Shown here: in pieces, positions 41,194 through 49,502 of the stretch
Layout: each line of letters starts with the position of its first letter
How positions within the stretch are numbered: the first letter of the stretch is position 1
Assembly (NCBI GenBank): GCA_017395685.1
Contig: JAFQOD010000028.1
Coordinates: forward strand, 42,156-106,155
Source of the DNA: Clostridia bacterium
GTDB taxonomy: Bacteria > Bacillota > Clostridia > Christensenellales > Aristaeellaceae
DNA length: 64,000 nucleotides
Reading direction: 5' to 3'
Notes under the pieces: generated by a model
Database searches by the model: none
What the model saw: only the letters and a program-made list of their open reading frames with translations
Told to the model about the DNA's origin: nothing
Made by a program: the position numbers and the translations under genes

Positions 41194-42021
41194 ATGGATA
41201 TTTACAGTGAAGTCACCGCACGCATCATTGCCCAGATGGAAAACGGCGTCATCCCCTGGCAGAAGCCCTGGGTCGCCTGCGGCAAAGCCATCAGCAGAAC
41301 CACCGGAAAGCCCTACAGCCTGCTCAATCAAATGCTGCTGGGTCGCCCCGGCGAATACCTTACCTTCAAACAGTGCCAGGAGGCTGGCGGCAAAGTCAGG
41401 AAGGGCGAAAAGAGCCAGATGGTGGTTTTCTGGAAATGGATTGAGACAGAAGACGAGGAAAACGGCGAAAAGAAAGAGGTTCCCTTCCTCCGCTACTACA
41501 ATGTATTCCACATCGACCAATGCGAAGGCATCGCCGTCAAGCATACTACCGAAACCGCCTTTCCCAATGGTGCCGCCGCGGATGAAGCCGCCCAAGCCAT
41601 TATCGCTGATTACCTCGCCCGGGAAAAGGTCAGGCTTTCCCATCAGGAAGGCGATCGGGCATTCTACCGCCCCGCTACTGACGAAATCGTTCTTCCCCTC
41701 CTGCGGCAGTTCCATTCCACCGCCGAATATTACAGCACCGCCTTCCATGAAATCACCCACAGCACCGGGCACGAAAAGCGGCTGAACCGACTAACCCATG
41801 CCGCTTTCTTCGGCACAGAGGATTACAGCAAGGAAGAACTGGTGGCAGAAATCGGAGCCGCTGCCCTGGTAAGCCACGCAGGGCTTGAAACCGACCGCAG
41901 CTTCCGCAACAATGCCGCATATATCCAGAACTGGCTGAAGGTGCTGAAAGATGATAAACGCTTTATCGTGTCGGCTGCTGGCAAGGCAGAAAAAGCCGTC
42001 CAGCTGATCCTGAACCAATAA
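41194..42021 (+). CDS. ArdC-like anti-restriction/zincin metallopeptidase, copy 2
   Basis: At 275 residues, this copy keeps Trp-Gln-Lys-Pro-Trp, His-Glu-Ile-Thr-His and Glu-Glu-Leu-Val-Ala-Glu. It differs from copies 1 and 3 mainly around residues 200-212 (Thr-His-Ala-Ala-Phe-Phe-Gly-Thr-Glu-Asp in place of Glu-Lys-Ile-Ala-Phe-Phe-Gly-Ser-Asp-Ala) and 229-236, next to the active site. It looks intact. Confidence 0.88.
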   Translation: MDIYSEVTARIIAQMENGVIPWQKPWVACGKAISRTTGKPYSLLNQMLLGRPGEYLTFKQCQEAGGKVRKGEKSQMVVFWKWIETEDEENGEKKEVPFLRYYNVFHIDQCEGIAVKHTTETAFPNGAAADEAAQAIIADYLAREKVRLSHQEGDRAFYRPATDEIVLPLLRQFHSTAEYYSTAFHEITHSTGHEKRLNRLTHAAFFGTEDYSKEELVAEIGAAALVSHAGLETDRSFRNNAAYIQNWLKVLKDDKRFIVSAAGKAEKAVQLILNQ

Positions 42022-42032
42022 GGACGAAGAAA

Positions 42033-42058
42033 CCCGGCGGGGAGCAATCCCCGTCGGG
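42033..42058 (+). promoter_or_regulatory. GC hairpin before the 80-aa gene, module 2
   Basis: The same 11-bp stem as at 27245, with loop GCAA (a GNRA tetraloop), ends just before the ribosome site of the next gene. Confidence 0.6.
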
Positions 42059-42071
42059 CAGGGAGGGCAAT

Positions 42072-42314
42072 ATGATAGATTATGTATCCAAGACACTTTC
42101 GATTTCCAGTATCATGCGATTAATTGTGGAAGGTGCCATCGTGTTATACGAAGGGGATGCTGTTCCTCTCTATAACCTGGCAGCAGAGCAACCGGAAGCT
42201 CAGGGGGCGTTCTCTACCATCGGCAGAGCACTCTATGACTTGCGGCAATATGTCCTTGAACTGGAAGAAGCCTACCGCGAAGAAAACCAGCGGCAGAACG
42301 ATTCTGGTGGTTAG
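42072..42314 (+). CDS. 80-aa module protein, copy 2
   Basis: It is nearly identical to the product at 27284 up to residue 73. The recombinase gene that follows in modules 1 and 3 is missing here; beta-glucoside cargo begins instead. Unknown function. Confidence 0.78.
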   Translation: MIDYVSKTLSISSIMRLIVEGAIVLYEGDAVPLYNLAAEQPEAQGAFSTIGRALYDLRQYVLELEEAYREENQRQNDSGG

Positions 42315-42439
42315 TATGCACACATCAACTGTTTGTTCCAGCCACTTGCACTAAAACAAGACACAGTAGTCTGTTTTCCAACTTCTTGCTTTTCTCAGAA
42401 GTAACGTAGGCTGCCGATATATGCGTTTTTTCAACGAAA

Positions 42440-42461
42440 CCTGGCGTTAATCAGCGCCAGG
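42440..42461 (-). terminator. Terminator of GH3 gene
   Basis: CCTGGCG and CGCCAGG arms with a TTTCGTT tail on the minus strand, about 110 bases past the GH3 stop. Confidence 0.65.
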
Positions 42462-42571
42462 CCTCGTAAGTTTTTCATATTCAGTCAGCTCTATACTTTG
42501 GGAATCTTAAATCACTTAATCTGTTGCACGCCATCTGACAAATCGCCGGGGAACAGCATCACCGTTTCTTA

Positions 42572-44833
42572 TCACTCCGCGCAATTCAGCGCATCAATGA
42601 GATGATCCAGTTGTTCCGTTGTCATCGTCCCGAAGGACTGCATGGCGCGCAGAGGCATGTAGCGCATCATAGCAGCGTTCATTTCATCGGTGATAGCCTC
42701 GCTTTCAGTTTTAGGGCGATCCCCGCTGAGCAGCGTGTCAGCCAGGGCTTCCTTGGTCACGGCGTTCAGCACTGTCAGCGCCCTAGGAGACATGTCCATC
42801 TGAATAGTGTCTTTGTCATAGACAGGACGGGGCAGTTCTGGGCTAACTACCTCAACAGGTACGGAGAGAATCACCTCATCTGCATGACGGCAGATTTGAA
42901 TCTGATACTCACCGCCGGGAACATACCAATCATGGATATCTTCACACCAGTAAGCGAATGCACGCTTGTCTAATGTGAAGGCGACAGTCTTCGTTTCACC
43001 GGGTTCAAGGTGGATTTTCTCAAAGCCCTTCAACTCGCGCACGGGACGAAACACATCGCACCTGGGGCTGGATACGTATAACTGCACGACCTCTTTGCTA
43101 GGTACGTTGCCCGCATTGGTCACATCTACCGTCGCGATGAGAGTATCTCCATAGGCCATGCTGTCCGTAGATAGACACAGGCTGCTGTAATCAAATTTTG
43201 TGTAACTCAGACCATAACCGAAGGGGAACAGCACTTTCATCTTCCGAGCTGTATAATAGCGGTAGCCCACGAATACACCCTCTGAATACACAGCTGTGTT
43301 TCCCTCGCCTCCGTAGGTGAGATAGCAAGGCGTATCCTCTAGCCGCAGGGGAAATGTCTCCGGCAGACGGCCACTGGGACTCACCTCGCCCCAGAGCACC
43401 GCTCTATTAGCCCAACCCAAATTCTGGCCGCCCAGATAGCCCTCTATAACGCCCTTTACACATCCGATCCAGGGCATTTCGATGGGCGAACCGTTGTACA
43501 GCAGCACCACTGTGTTGGGATTTACTGCCGCCACAGCTTCAATGAGCGTCACCTGGTTGTCAGGTATACGCATATGAGTTCGATCGTAACCCTCACTCTC
43601 GAAACTATCCGGTAAGCCCATTACAACGATTGCCTTATCAGCCTTCTTCGCTGCATCGACCGCCTCCGCCACCAGCTGGGAGCTGTCGCCGCCGTCGAGG
43701 CGATAGCCCTGGGCATAAGTCACGCCGGGCTTGTCTTTCACAGCATCCAGCAGCGATGTAACACGGAAGGAATTAATATGGGAGCTGCCGCCGCCCTGGT
43801 AACGGGGCTTTTTTGCGAATTCGCCTATAATCGCTACAGCTTCACCCTGCTTCAAGGGCAGAACACCATCCTCATTCTTAAGAAGCACCATGCAGTCCGC
43901 AGCTAGCTGGCCTGCCAGCGCATGATCAGCTTCCATATTCCAGGGGGTGTCAGGTCTAGCGTTTTGCAGATAGCGCTGACTGATCTCCAGGATGCGCTCT
44001 GCGCATTGATCCACGCACTTCTCATCCAGACGGCCTTCGCGTACAGCCTGCATGACCTCCCGGTCACGCTCGCCGCCCGAGGCAGGCATCTCCAGATCTA
44101 GGCCGGCTTCCACGCCCCTGACACGATCGCTGACCGCTCCCCAGTCGCTCATCACATAACCATCAAACCCCCATTCGCCCCGCAGAAGATCGGTCAGCAG
44201 CCACTTATGCTGGGAGGCAAACTCGCCGTTAAGCTTGTTATAAGAGCACATGAACGTCCAGGCCTTGCCGCGTTTGGTCGCCGCCTCAAAGGCGGGCAGG
44301 TAGATTTCCCGCAGTGTGCGCATATCGATCACGCTGTCAGAGGACATGCGGCGATGCTCCTGATTGTTGGCGGCAAAGTGCTTCACGCTCACACCGATAT
44401 TGCGGCTTTGAATGCCCTGGATGATGTTCACCGCCAGCTCTCCCGCCAGGTAAGGATCCTCGCTGAGATACTCAAAGTTACGGCCGCACAGGGGGCTGCG
44501 CTTAATGTTGATGGCCGGGCCCAGATTCACGGCCACCTGCTCGTGCTGGCACTGATCACCGATAGCCTCGCCGATGCGGCGCAGCAAGCTCCTGTCAAAG
44601 GAGGCCGCCGTGGCGCAGGCGTTGGGGAAGCACACAGCCTTTATGCTCTCGTTGATCCCCAGATGATCGGCCTTGTCGTTCTGCTTGCGCAGCCCATGGG
44701 GTCCATCGGAAACCATCACAGCGGGAATTCCCAGCCGCTCAATGGGTTGAGTGTGCCATGCATCCAAGCCGGAGAGCAGCGAACACTTCTCCTCCAGCGT
44801 CATCAGCGAAACCAATTCCTTGGGAGTCTTCAT
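42572..44833 (-). CDS. bglB: GH3 beta-glucosidase
   Basis: This 753-residue glycoside hydrolase family 3 enzyme has the nucleophile Asp230 in Val-Met-Ser-Asp-Trp-Gly, Lys-His-Phe-Ala-Ala-Asn-Asn-Gln-Glu at 151-159, and Asp-Gly-Pro-His-Gly near 43-47. The middle domain (about 320-550) is the alpha/beta sandwich, and a fibronectin-like domain (about 590-660) follows with Val-Val-Gln-Leu-Tyr-Val. No signal peptide is present, so it splits imported beta-glucosides in the cytoplasm. It is divergent from the RpiR-type regulator and likely co-controlled. AGAAAGGAT supports the start. Confidence 0.92.
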   Translation of the reverse strand: MKTPKELVSLMTLEEKCSLLSGLDAWHTQPIERLGIPAVMVSDGPHGLRKQNDKADHLGINESIKAVCFPNACATAASFDRSLLRRIGEAIGDQCQHEQVAVNLGPAINIKRSPLCGRNFEYLSEDPYLAGELAVNIIQGIQSRNIGVSVKHFAANNQEHRRMSSDSVIDMRTLREIYLPAFEAATKRGKAWTFMCSYNKLNGEFASQHKWLLTDLLRGEWGFDGYVMSDWGAVSDRVRGVEAGLDLEMPASGGERDREVMQAVREGRLDEKCVDQCAERILEISQRYLQNARPDTPWNMEADHALAGQLAADCMVLLKNEDGVLPLKQGEAVAIIGEFAKKPRYQGGGSSHINSFRVTSLLDAVKDKPGVTYAQGYRLDGGDSSQLVAEAVDAAKKADKAIVVMGLPDSFESEGYDRTHMRIPDNQVTLIEAVAAVNPNTVVLLYNGSPIEMPWIGCVKGVIEGYLGGQNLGWANRAVLWGEVSPSGRLPETFPLRLEDTPCYLTYGGEGNTAVYSEGVFVGYRYYTARKMKVLFPFGYGLSYTKFDYSSLCLSTDSMAYGDTLIATVDVTNAGNVPSKEVVQLYVSSPRCDVFRPVRELKGFEKIHLEPGETKTVAFTLDKRAFAYWCEDIHDWYVPGGEYQIQICRHADEVILSVPVEVVSPELPRPVYDKDTIQMDMSPRALTVLNAVTKEALADTLLSGDRPKTESEAITDEMNAAMMRYMPLRAMQSFGTMTTEQLDHLIDALNCAE

Positions 44834-45029
44834 GAGGACACATCCTTTCTATGAAAAAATCACGTAAACAAAGCCATCAGCATGGCTGATTCAGCATCGG
44901 CCATAGCAGGCATACAAAAGCTGCCCGGATGGGCAACATTAAATTGTTCGTGCACAGGAAACAAGCGATCCGCCAACGCAGCAGTACGGCAATGAGCATC
45001 ATCTGTACCGCATATCTCGGCTTTATTTT

Positions 45030-45059
45030 ATCTTAATGGCAAGACGTTTCATTTGTCAA
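45030..45059 (-). promoter_or_regulatory. Promoter of GH3 gene
   Basis: TTGACA (45059-45054) and TAAGAT (45035-45030) with an 18-base spacer. Confidence 0.55.
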
Positions 45060-45094
45060 TAGATAATACAAAAAACATATCCAAATCAACCCAG

Positions 45095-45124
45095 TTGCGC
45101 CAACAATAGTATTCATGCTATACT
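45095..45124 (+). promoter_or_regulatory. Promoter of RpiR-type regulator
   Basis: TTGCGC and TATACT with an 18-base spacer, followed at once by a palindrome. Confidence 0.55.
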
Positions 45125-45126
45125 AC

Positions 45127-45141
45127 CAATACTCAGTATTG
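45127..45141. promoter_or_regulatory. Putative RpiR-type operator
   Basis: The 15-bp odd palindrome CAATACT-C-AGTATTG lies right after the -10 of the regulator gene, suggesting autoregulation. Confidence 0.5.
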
Positions 45142-45168
45142 CTCACTGTCGTACCTGGGAGGGATGAT

Positions 45169-46005
45169 ATGATCCTTGAAGAACTGAAATGGCTACCAGA
45201 TCTGACTGAACAAGAAAAACAACTGGCCAATTATATCCTCAATCATCCGGATGCAGTTCTCAGCGCCACAGCACAAACCATTGCCATGAGCAGTTATACC
45301 AGTAAAAGTACCGTCACCAGGCTTTGTCAGAAGTTAGGCTTCACAGGCTATAGGGATTTCCGTCTGCAGTACGCTGCAGAACAGTCGATACAGGAAGCCA
45401 GCAGTCGTCTTCTGACTTCCGAATCCATCCGTGTTGCCGCCTCTTCCATGAAAGCGCCTCAATATACTGAAGACTTGCATACCTCCGTAATCAGAAAAAC
45501 CAACATGCTGCTGGACAAGCAGGCACTCAGCCGTGTGCTGTTGCGCATGAAACGCTGCAATACCCTTATGTACTATGGTACAGGTACCAATTTTTTTCGT
45601 TTGCAGGGATTGTGCCTCCGGCTCCAGGCACTGGGATACCATGCCTATGCATACGATGCCTACCATCGATACAATGATACACAGATCGGGCGTCCGGAGC
45701 GCAAACGCATTGCCTTCGTAGTCAGCACTACAGGTAAGAATCCCGTTATGGTCGAATGTGCCAAGCTTCTGAAAAAGAATAACGTGTGGACTGTAGCTAT
45801 CTGTAGTAAATCCAGCGATCAGTTATCTCAACTGGCAGATGAAACTCTCATCAGCTATTGGAACCCTGAACACGGCGAGATGATGATGGTTGCCAGGGAA
45901 CTATCCCTGCAATACATATTGGATACGCTTTTTATATCCTGCTACGCAGAAACCCTAAAAACCCATGAATATGATTTCAGCGTCATCGAAGACACAAACG
46001 AATAA
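45169..46005 (+). CDS. RpiR/MurR-family transcription regulator
   Basis: This 278-residue regulator has an N-terminal HTH_6 domain (Asp-Leu-Thr-Glu-Gln-Glu-Lys, then Thr-Ser-Lys-Ser-Thr-Val-Thr-Arg-Leu-Cys-Gln-Lys-Leu-Gly near 45-60) and a C-terminal SIS domain (Tyr-Gly-Thr-Gly-Thr-Asn near 143, Ser-Thr-Thr-Gly-Lys-Asn near 187), which senses a phosphosugar. It should control the divergent GH3 gene and the operon downstream. The start at 45169 is set by GGGAGGGA; upstream Met codons lack a site. Confidence 0.9.
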   Translation: MILEELKWLPDLTEQEKQLANYILNHPDAVLSATAQTIAMSSYTSKSTVTRLCQKLGFTGYRDFRLQYAAEQSIQEASSRLLTSESIRVAASSMKAPQYTEDLHTSVIRKTNMLLDKQALSRVLLRMKRCNTLMYYGTGTNFFRLQGLCLRLQALGYHAYAYDAYHRYNDTQIGRPERKRIAFVVSTTGKNPVMVECAKLLKKNNVWTVAICSKSSDQLSQLADETLISYWNPEHGEMMMVARELSLQYILDTLFISCYAETLKTHEYDFSVIEDTNE

Positions 46006-46020
46006 ATACAATATTGTCTG

Positions 46021-46051
46021 AAAGTCCGGTCGAAAAGTCCGGACTTTTTTT
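46021..46051 (+). terminator. Terminator of regulator gene
   Basis: AAAGTCCGG and CCGGACTTT arms are followed by a T-run. Confidence 0.88.
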
Positions 46052-46089
46052 ATTATTCTGAGAATTCGGACCAAACACGCACAAACATC

Positions 46090-46117
46090 TTGTAATCCAA
46101 TCCTTGGGCGATATAAT
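46090..46117 (+). promoter_or_regulatory. Promoter of the beta-glucoside operon
   Basis: TTGTAA and a perfect TATAAT are separated by 16 bases, 57 bases before the first gene. Confidence 0.72.
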
Positions 46118-46174
46118 GAGGGCAGGAGCAAGCGAAACAACATCATAAAAATAGCATCATAAGGAGATGGAAGC

Positions 46175-47146
46175 ATGCCAAGAAGACTGATCAGTTCATG
46201 TTCAAGCGAAACACAGCGCATGACCGCAGCCCAGTTAAAAGCCTCTATCCGCGCATCCGAAGGCAGAGTAATCCTTTGTCAAACTTACGTAGATTTTGCG
46301 CCCCTGTGTGAAGGCACGCTGAATGCCGAACTGGCACAGGCCTTCGGAGCAGACATGATCTTCCTCAATGGTTATTCAATGGACGAAGACCATCTTCATC
46401 CTGGTCTGCAGACCGAAGTGTGGGACTTCAATGATTACAAGCCTACCGAATTTCGTCTACCTGATCTAAAAAAATGGATCGACATGCCACTGGGCATTTA
46501 TCTTGAATGTGGCACTAGTGATGACGGCACTACTAGTACAGCACCGGAAAAGAAGCTTATCCGCAGCGACCGTATCGCCTCCCAAACCAACATTCTCAAA
46601 GCCCAACAAGAAGGCGCGGATTTCATCGTCCTGGGTGGTAACCCCGGCACAGGTACCTCCTTTGATAGAATCATCGAGGCCACGCGCAGCGCTAAGACGC
46701 TTCTGGGCGACAGCATGCTGATCTTCGCCGGCAAGTGGGAGGACGGCGTGACGGAGAAGGTACTGGGCGATCCCACTATACCATTGGAAAAGTCGGAACG
46801 TTTTGTCATGGATCTGATCGATGCAGGCGCAGATGTGATCTGTATGCCCATGCCTGGTTCCCGTCAAGGCATCTCGGTAGAGGACATTCGACATTTGACC
46901 ACCCTTGCTCACACCTATCATCAAGGCGCACTAGTAATGACCTTCCTGGACGGCTCCGTAGAAGGCGCAGACGAGACCACCATCCGCCAGTGCTCGCTCT
47001 GGTCCAAGATGACTGGCGCAGATATCCACGCCATCGGTGATGCAGGCATGAGCGGCGTAAGTATTCCCGAGGATATTTACGCCATGTCCATCGCCATCAA
47101 GGGCCGCCGTCTGACTTTCCGCAAGCTGGGCACCCATCATCGCTGA
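46175..47146 (+). CDS. TIM-barrel-like protein, first gene of beta-glucoside operon
   Basis: This 323-residue soluble protein has a TIM-barrel pattern: Ile-Leu-Cys-Gln-Thr-Tyr-Val-Asp, Asp-Met-Ile-Phe-Leu-Asn-Gly-Tyr, Gly-Ile-Tyr-Leu-Glu-Cys-Gly, Phe-Ile-Val-Leu-Gly-Gly-Asn-Pro-Gly-Thr-Gly, and Ala-Ile-Gly-Asp-Ala-Gly near 290, each looking like a strand-end phosphate or substrate loop. Similar proteins of unknown function sit beside sugar hydrolases in other Firmicutes (from memory). It may process a phosphosugar. AAGGAGATG precedes the start. An isomerase or PEP-mutase-like role is possible but not shown. Confidence 0.75.
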   Translation: MPRRLISSCSSETQRMTAAQLKASIRASEGRVILCQTYVDFAPLCEGTLNAELAQAFGADMIFLNGYSMDEDHLHPGLQTEVWDFNDYKPTEFRLPDLKKWIDMPLGIYLECGTSDDGTTSTAPEKKLIRSDRIASQTNILKAQQEGADFIVLGGNPGTGTSFDRIIEATRSAKTLLGDSMLIFAGKWEDGVTEKVLGDPTIPLEKSERFVMDLIDAGADVICMPMPGSRQGISVEDIRHLTTLAHTYHQGALVMTFLDGSVEGADETTIRQCSLWSKMTGADIHAIGDAGMSGVSIPEDIYAMSIAIKGRRLTFRKLGTHHR

Positions 47147-47162
47147 GAAAGGAGACTGCCAC

Positions 47163-48530
47163 ATGACCGACAGAAGCTTCCCAGACGGTTTCCTTTGGGG
47201 AAGCAGTACCAACGCCCAGCAGTTTGAAGGCGGCTGGCAGGAGGGTGACAAGGGGCCTTCCATCGCCGACAAGCGTGATCCTACCATGTGGGGCACTCCT
47301 GAGATCGCTGCTTTCGATGCCTTCAAGATTGCCAGTGATCACTATCACCATCTGGAGGAAGATATTGATCTGTATGGCGAAATGGGCTTCACCATATACC
47401 GTTTCTCTATGGCATGGAGCCGTCTCTTCCCCAGGGGAGATGAAACAAACCCCTGTCAAGCAGGCCTGGACTTCTATGACAGAATGCTGAAGCGACTGGA
47501 GATGCATCATATCCAGCCCGTTTGTACTCTCTACGCTTATGATATGCCTGCATGGCTGGCCGAGGAAAAAGGCGGCTTCCTGAACCGCAGCTGTGTAGAT
47601 GACTATCTACGCTATGTGAATGCAGTCAGCCAATATTTCAAGGGACGCATCAAGTACTACGTCCCATTCAACGAACAAAACACAATGGCTGACATCGCCC
47701 AATATGCCTGCGGTGTGAACGCGGATACGCCTGACAAACATTTCCTACTGGATCATCACCTGAATCTGGCATGGGCACAAGCCACAGTGATCATCCATCG
47801 CAACGACCCGGATGCTAAAGTAGGCGGCAACGTTTGCAACACCTGCGTATATCCCGCCAATTGTCACCCAGATGCCATCCGCGCTGCCGACATGCAAAAT
47901 GCTTTCTTTGGCTACGCTTATGCAGATATCTTCGTTCGCCGACAGTACAGCCCTTTCTTCCGCCGCGTACACAGTGAAGCAGACATGGATGCGCTAATCC
48001 AACCAGGAGATCTGGAGATCATCGCCGCAGCTGAACCAGACTTCCTATCCCTGACTTACTACATGTCCACCATAGCTGATCAGTATGGGCACGTCGGCGA
48101 CACGCTGCTGAACACTAAGAACGCCAATCCCTACGTTCAGCAGACCGAGTGGGGTTGGAATATTGATCCCTATGGTTTTCAACACTTCCTTGTCGACTTC
48201 GCCCACCGCTATCATATGCCCATTCTGGTTCTCGAAAACGGTCTGGGACATACCGACCGAGTGGAAGAAAACGGCGAGATCAATGACATATACAGGATCC
48301 GTTACCTACGAGATCATATCCGCGCTATGAGAGAGGCTATTTCTCTGGGCGCTAATGTGCTTGGTTATTGCACTTGGTCGGCCACCGATCTGTTCTCCAC
48401 TCATGAAGGCTTTGAAAAACGTTACGGCTTTGTCTACGTGGACTCCGTCACACTGGAAAGAAAACGCAAACGCTCCTTCTGGTGGTATCAGCAGGTCATT
48501 GCCAGCAATGGGCAGCAACTAGACGAATAA
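47163..48530 (+). CDS. bglA: GH1 (6-phospho-)beta-glucosidase
   Basis: This 455-residue GH1 enzyme has the N-terminal Phe-Pro-Asp-Gly-Phe-Leu-Trp-Gly signature, the acid/base Glu171 in Phe-Asn-Glu-Gln-Asn (Asn-Glu-Gln instead of the more common Asn-Glu-Pro, as in 6-phospho-beta-glucosidases) and the nucleophile Glu358 in Val-Leu-Glu-Asn-Gly-Leu-Gly. With a ROK kinase and no PTS nearby, it may act after import and phosphorylation, or on free disaccharides. It is cytoplasmic. Confidence 0.93.
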   Translation: MTDRSFPDGFLWGSSTNAQQFEGGWQEGDKGPSIADKRDPTMWGTPEIAAFDAFKIASDHYHHLEEDIDLYGEMGFTIYRFSMAWSRLFPRGDETNPCQAGLDFYDRMLKRLEMHHIQPVCTLYAYDMPAWLAEEKGGFLNRSCVDDYLRYVNAVSQYFKGRIKYYVPFNEQNTMADIAQYACGVNADTPDKHFLLDHHLNLAWAQATVIIHRNDPDAKVGGNVCNTCVYPANCHPDAIRAADMQNAFFGYAYADIFVRRQYSPFFRRVHSEADMDALIQPGDLEIIAAAEPDFLSLTYYMSTIADQYGHVGDTLLNTKNANPYVQQTEWGWNIDPYGFQHFLVDFAHRYHMPILVLENGLGHTDRVEENGEINDIYRIRYLRDHIRAMREAISLGANVLGYCTWSATDLFSTHEGFEKRYGFVYVDSVTLERKRKRSFWWYQQVIASNGQQLDE

Positions 48531-48542
48531 GGAGGCTGTAGG

Positions 48543-49502
48543 ATGTATCTTGCATTGGATGTTGGCGGCAGCTCCATCAAATACGCTCTTCTGGATGAAC
48601 AATACCACCTTGTTAACAAAGGAACAACCCCCAGCCGTTTCTCCTCACCTACAGACTTTGCCCAAGGTATACGCCGCATATACGATGAAACTGGCTGCCA
48701 GGCCCAGGGTGTAGCCATCAGCTACTGCGGTGAACTGGATCCCTGCGACGGCTATGCCTATTCTGGCGGCTCGCTCCCCTACAACACAGGTGTCAGGCTG
48801 CGCACGCTCCTGCAGGAGTACTTGCCTGTTCCGGTTTCTATTGAAAACGACGGCAACTGCGCTGCTATGGCCGAGATGCATTCCGGTTGCCTGAAGGATG
48901 TGCGTAACGGTGCAACCTTCATCCTCGGTACAGGTATTGCCGCCGCACTGATGATCGATGGCAAGATTTACCGCGGCAGCCATTTTTCCGCAGGCTTTGC
49001 CAGTGCTATTATTACCGATCTACGGCAGCATATCAACCATGGCGAAACCTTTTCCAACTTCCTGTGCGGCATCAACAGCACCGATTATCAGCCCGGCAAC
49101 TTATTATCCATGGGTATCGGTTATCTGGGGCTCACTGCTCCTTTGGCATATGCAAAGGGACTCGGACAACACGATCTGGATGGCAAGGCGTTTTTCCACA
49201 TGCTTGAGGAGGGGGATCAGGATGCAGACGTGATCCTGAACAACTTCTGCCGGATCCTGGCCAACTTCGTCTTCAATATCCAATGTCTACTGGATGTTGA
49301 TGTGGTCGCCATTGGTGGCGGAATCAGCCAGAATTCAGAACTGATCCGTCGCACACAGCGGGAGCTGGATAATTGTTACGGCATACTGCAACGTATGGGG
49401 CTGATCACTCACCCGCCTCGTCTATGCCGCTGCCATCACGGCACAGACGCAAATCTCATCGGAGCTCTTTATCATTATCTGCAAAAGGAGGAGCACAAAT
49501 GA
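48543..49502 (+). CDS. ROK-family sugar kinase (BglK-like)
   Basis: This 319-residue kinase has the ATP-binding Asp-Val-Gly-Gly-Ser-Ser at 6-11, Glu-Asn-Asp-Gly-Asn-Cys-Ala near 103, and Leu-Gly-Thr-Gly-Ile near 128. The usual ROK zinc motif (Glu-X-Gly-His and the Cys-X-Cys-X4-Cys cluster) is absent, as in beta-glucoside kinases. It likely phosphorylates glucose or a beta-glucoside freed by the hydrolases. A GGAGG site precedes the start, and the stop overlaps the next start by four bases (ATGA). Confidence 0.88.
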   Translation: MYLALDVGGSSIKYALLDEQYHLVNKGTTPSRFSSPTDFAQGIRRIYDETGCQAQGVAISYCGELDPCDGYAYSGGSLPYNTGVRLRTLLQEYLPVPVSIENDGNCAAMAEMHSGCLKDVRNGATFILGTGIAAALMIDGKIYRGSHFSAGFASAIITDLRQHINHGETFSNFLCGINSTDYQPGNLLSMGIGYLGLTAPLAYAKGLGQHDLDGKAFFHMLEEGDQDADVILNNFCRILANFVFNIQCLLDVDVVAIGGGISQNSELIRRTQRELDNCYGILQRMGLITHPPRLCRCHHGTDANLIGALYHYLQKEEHK

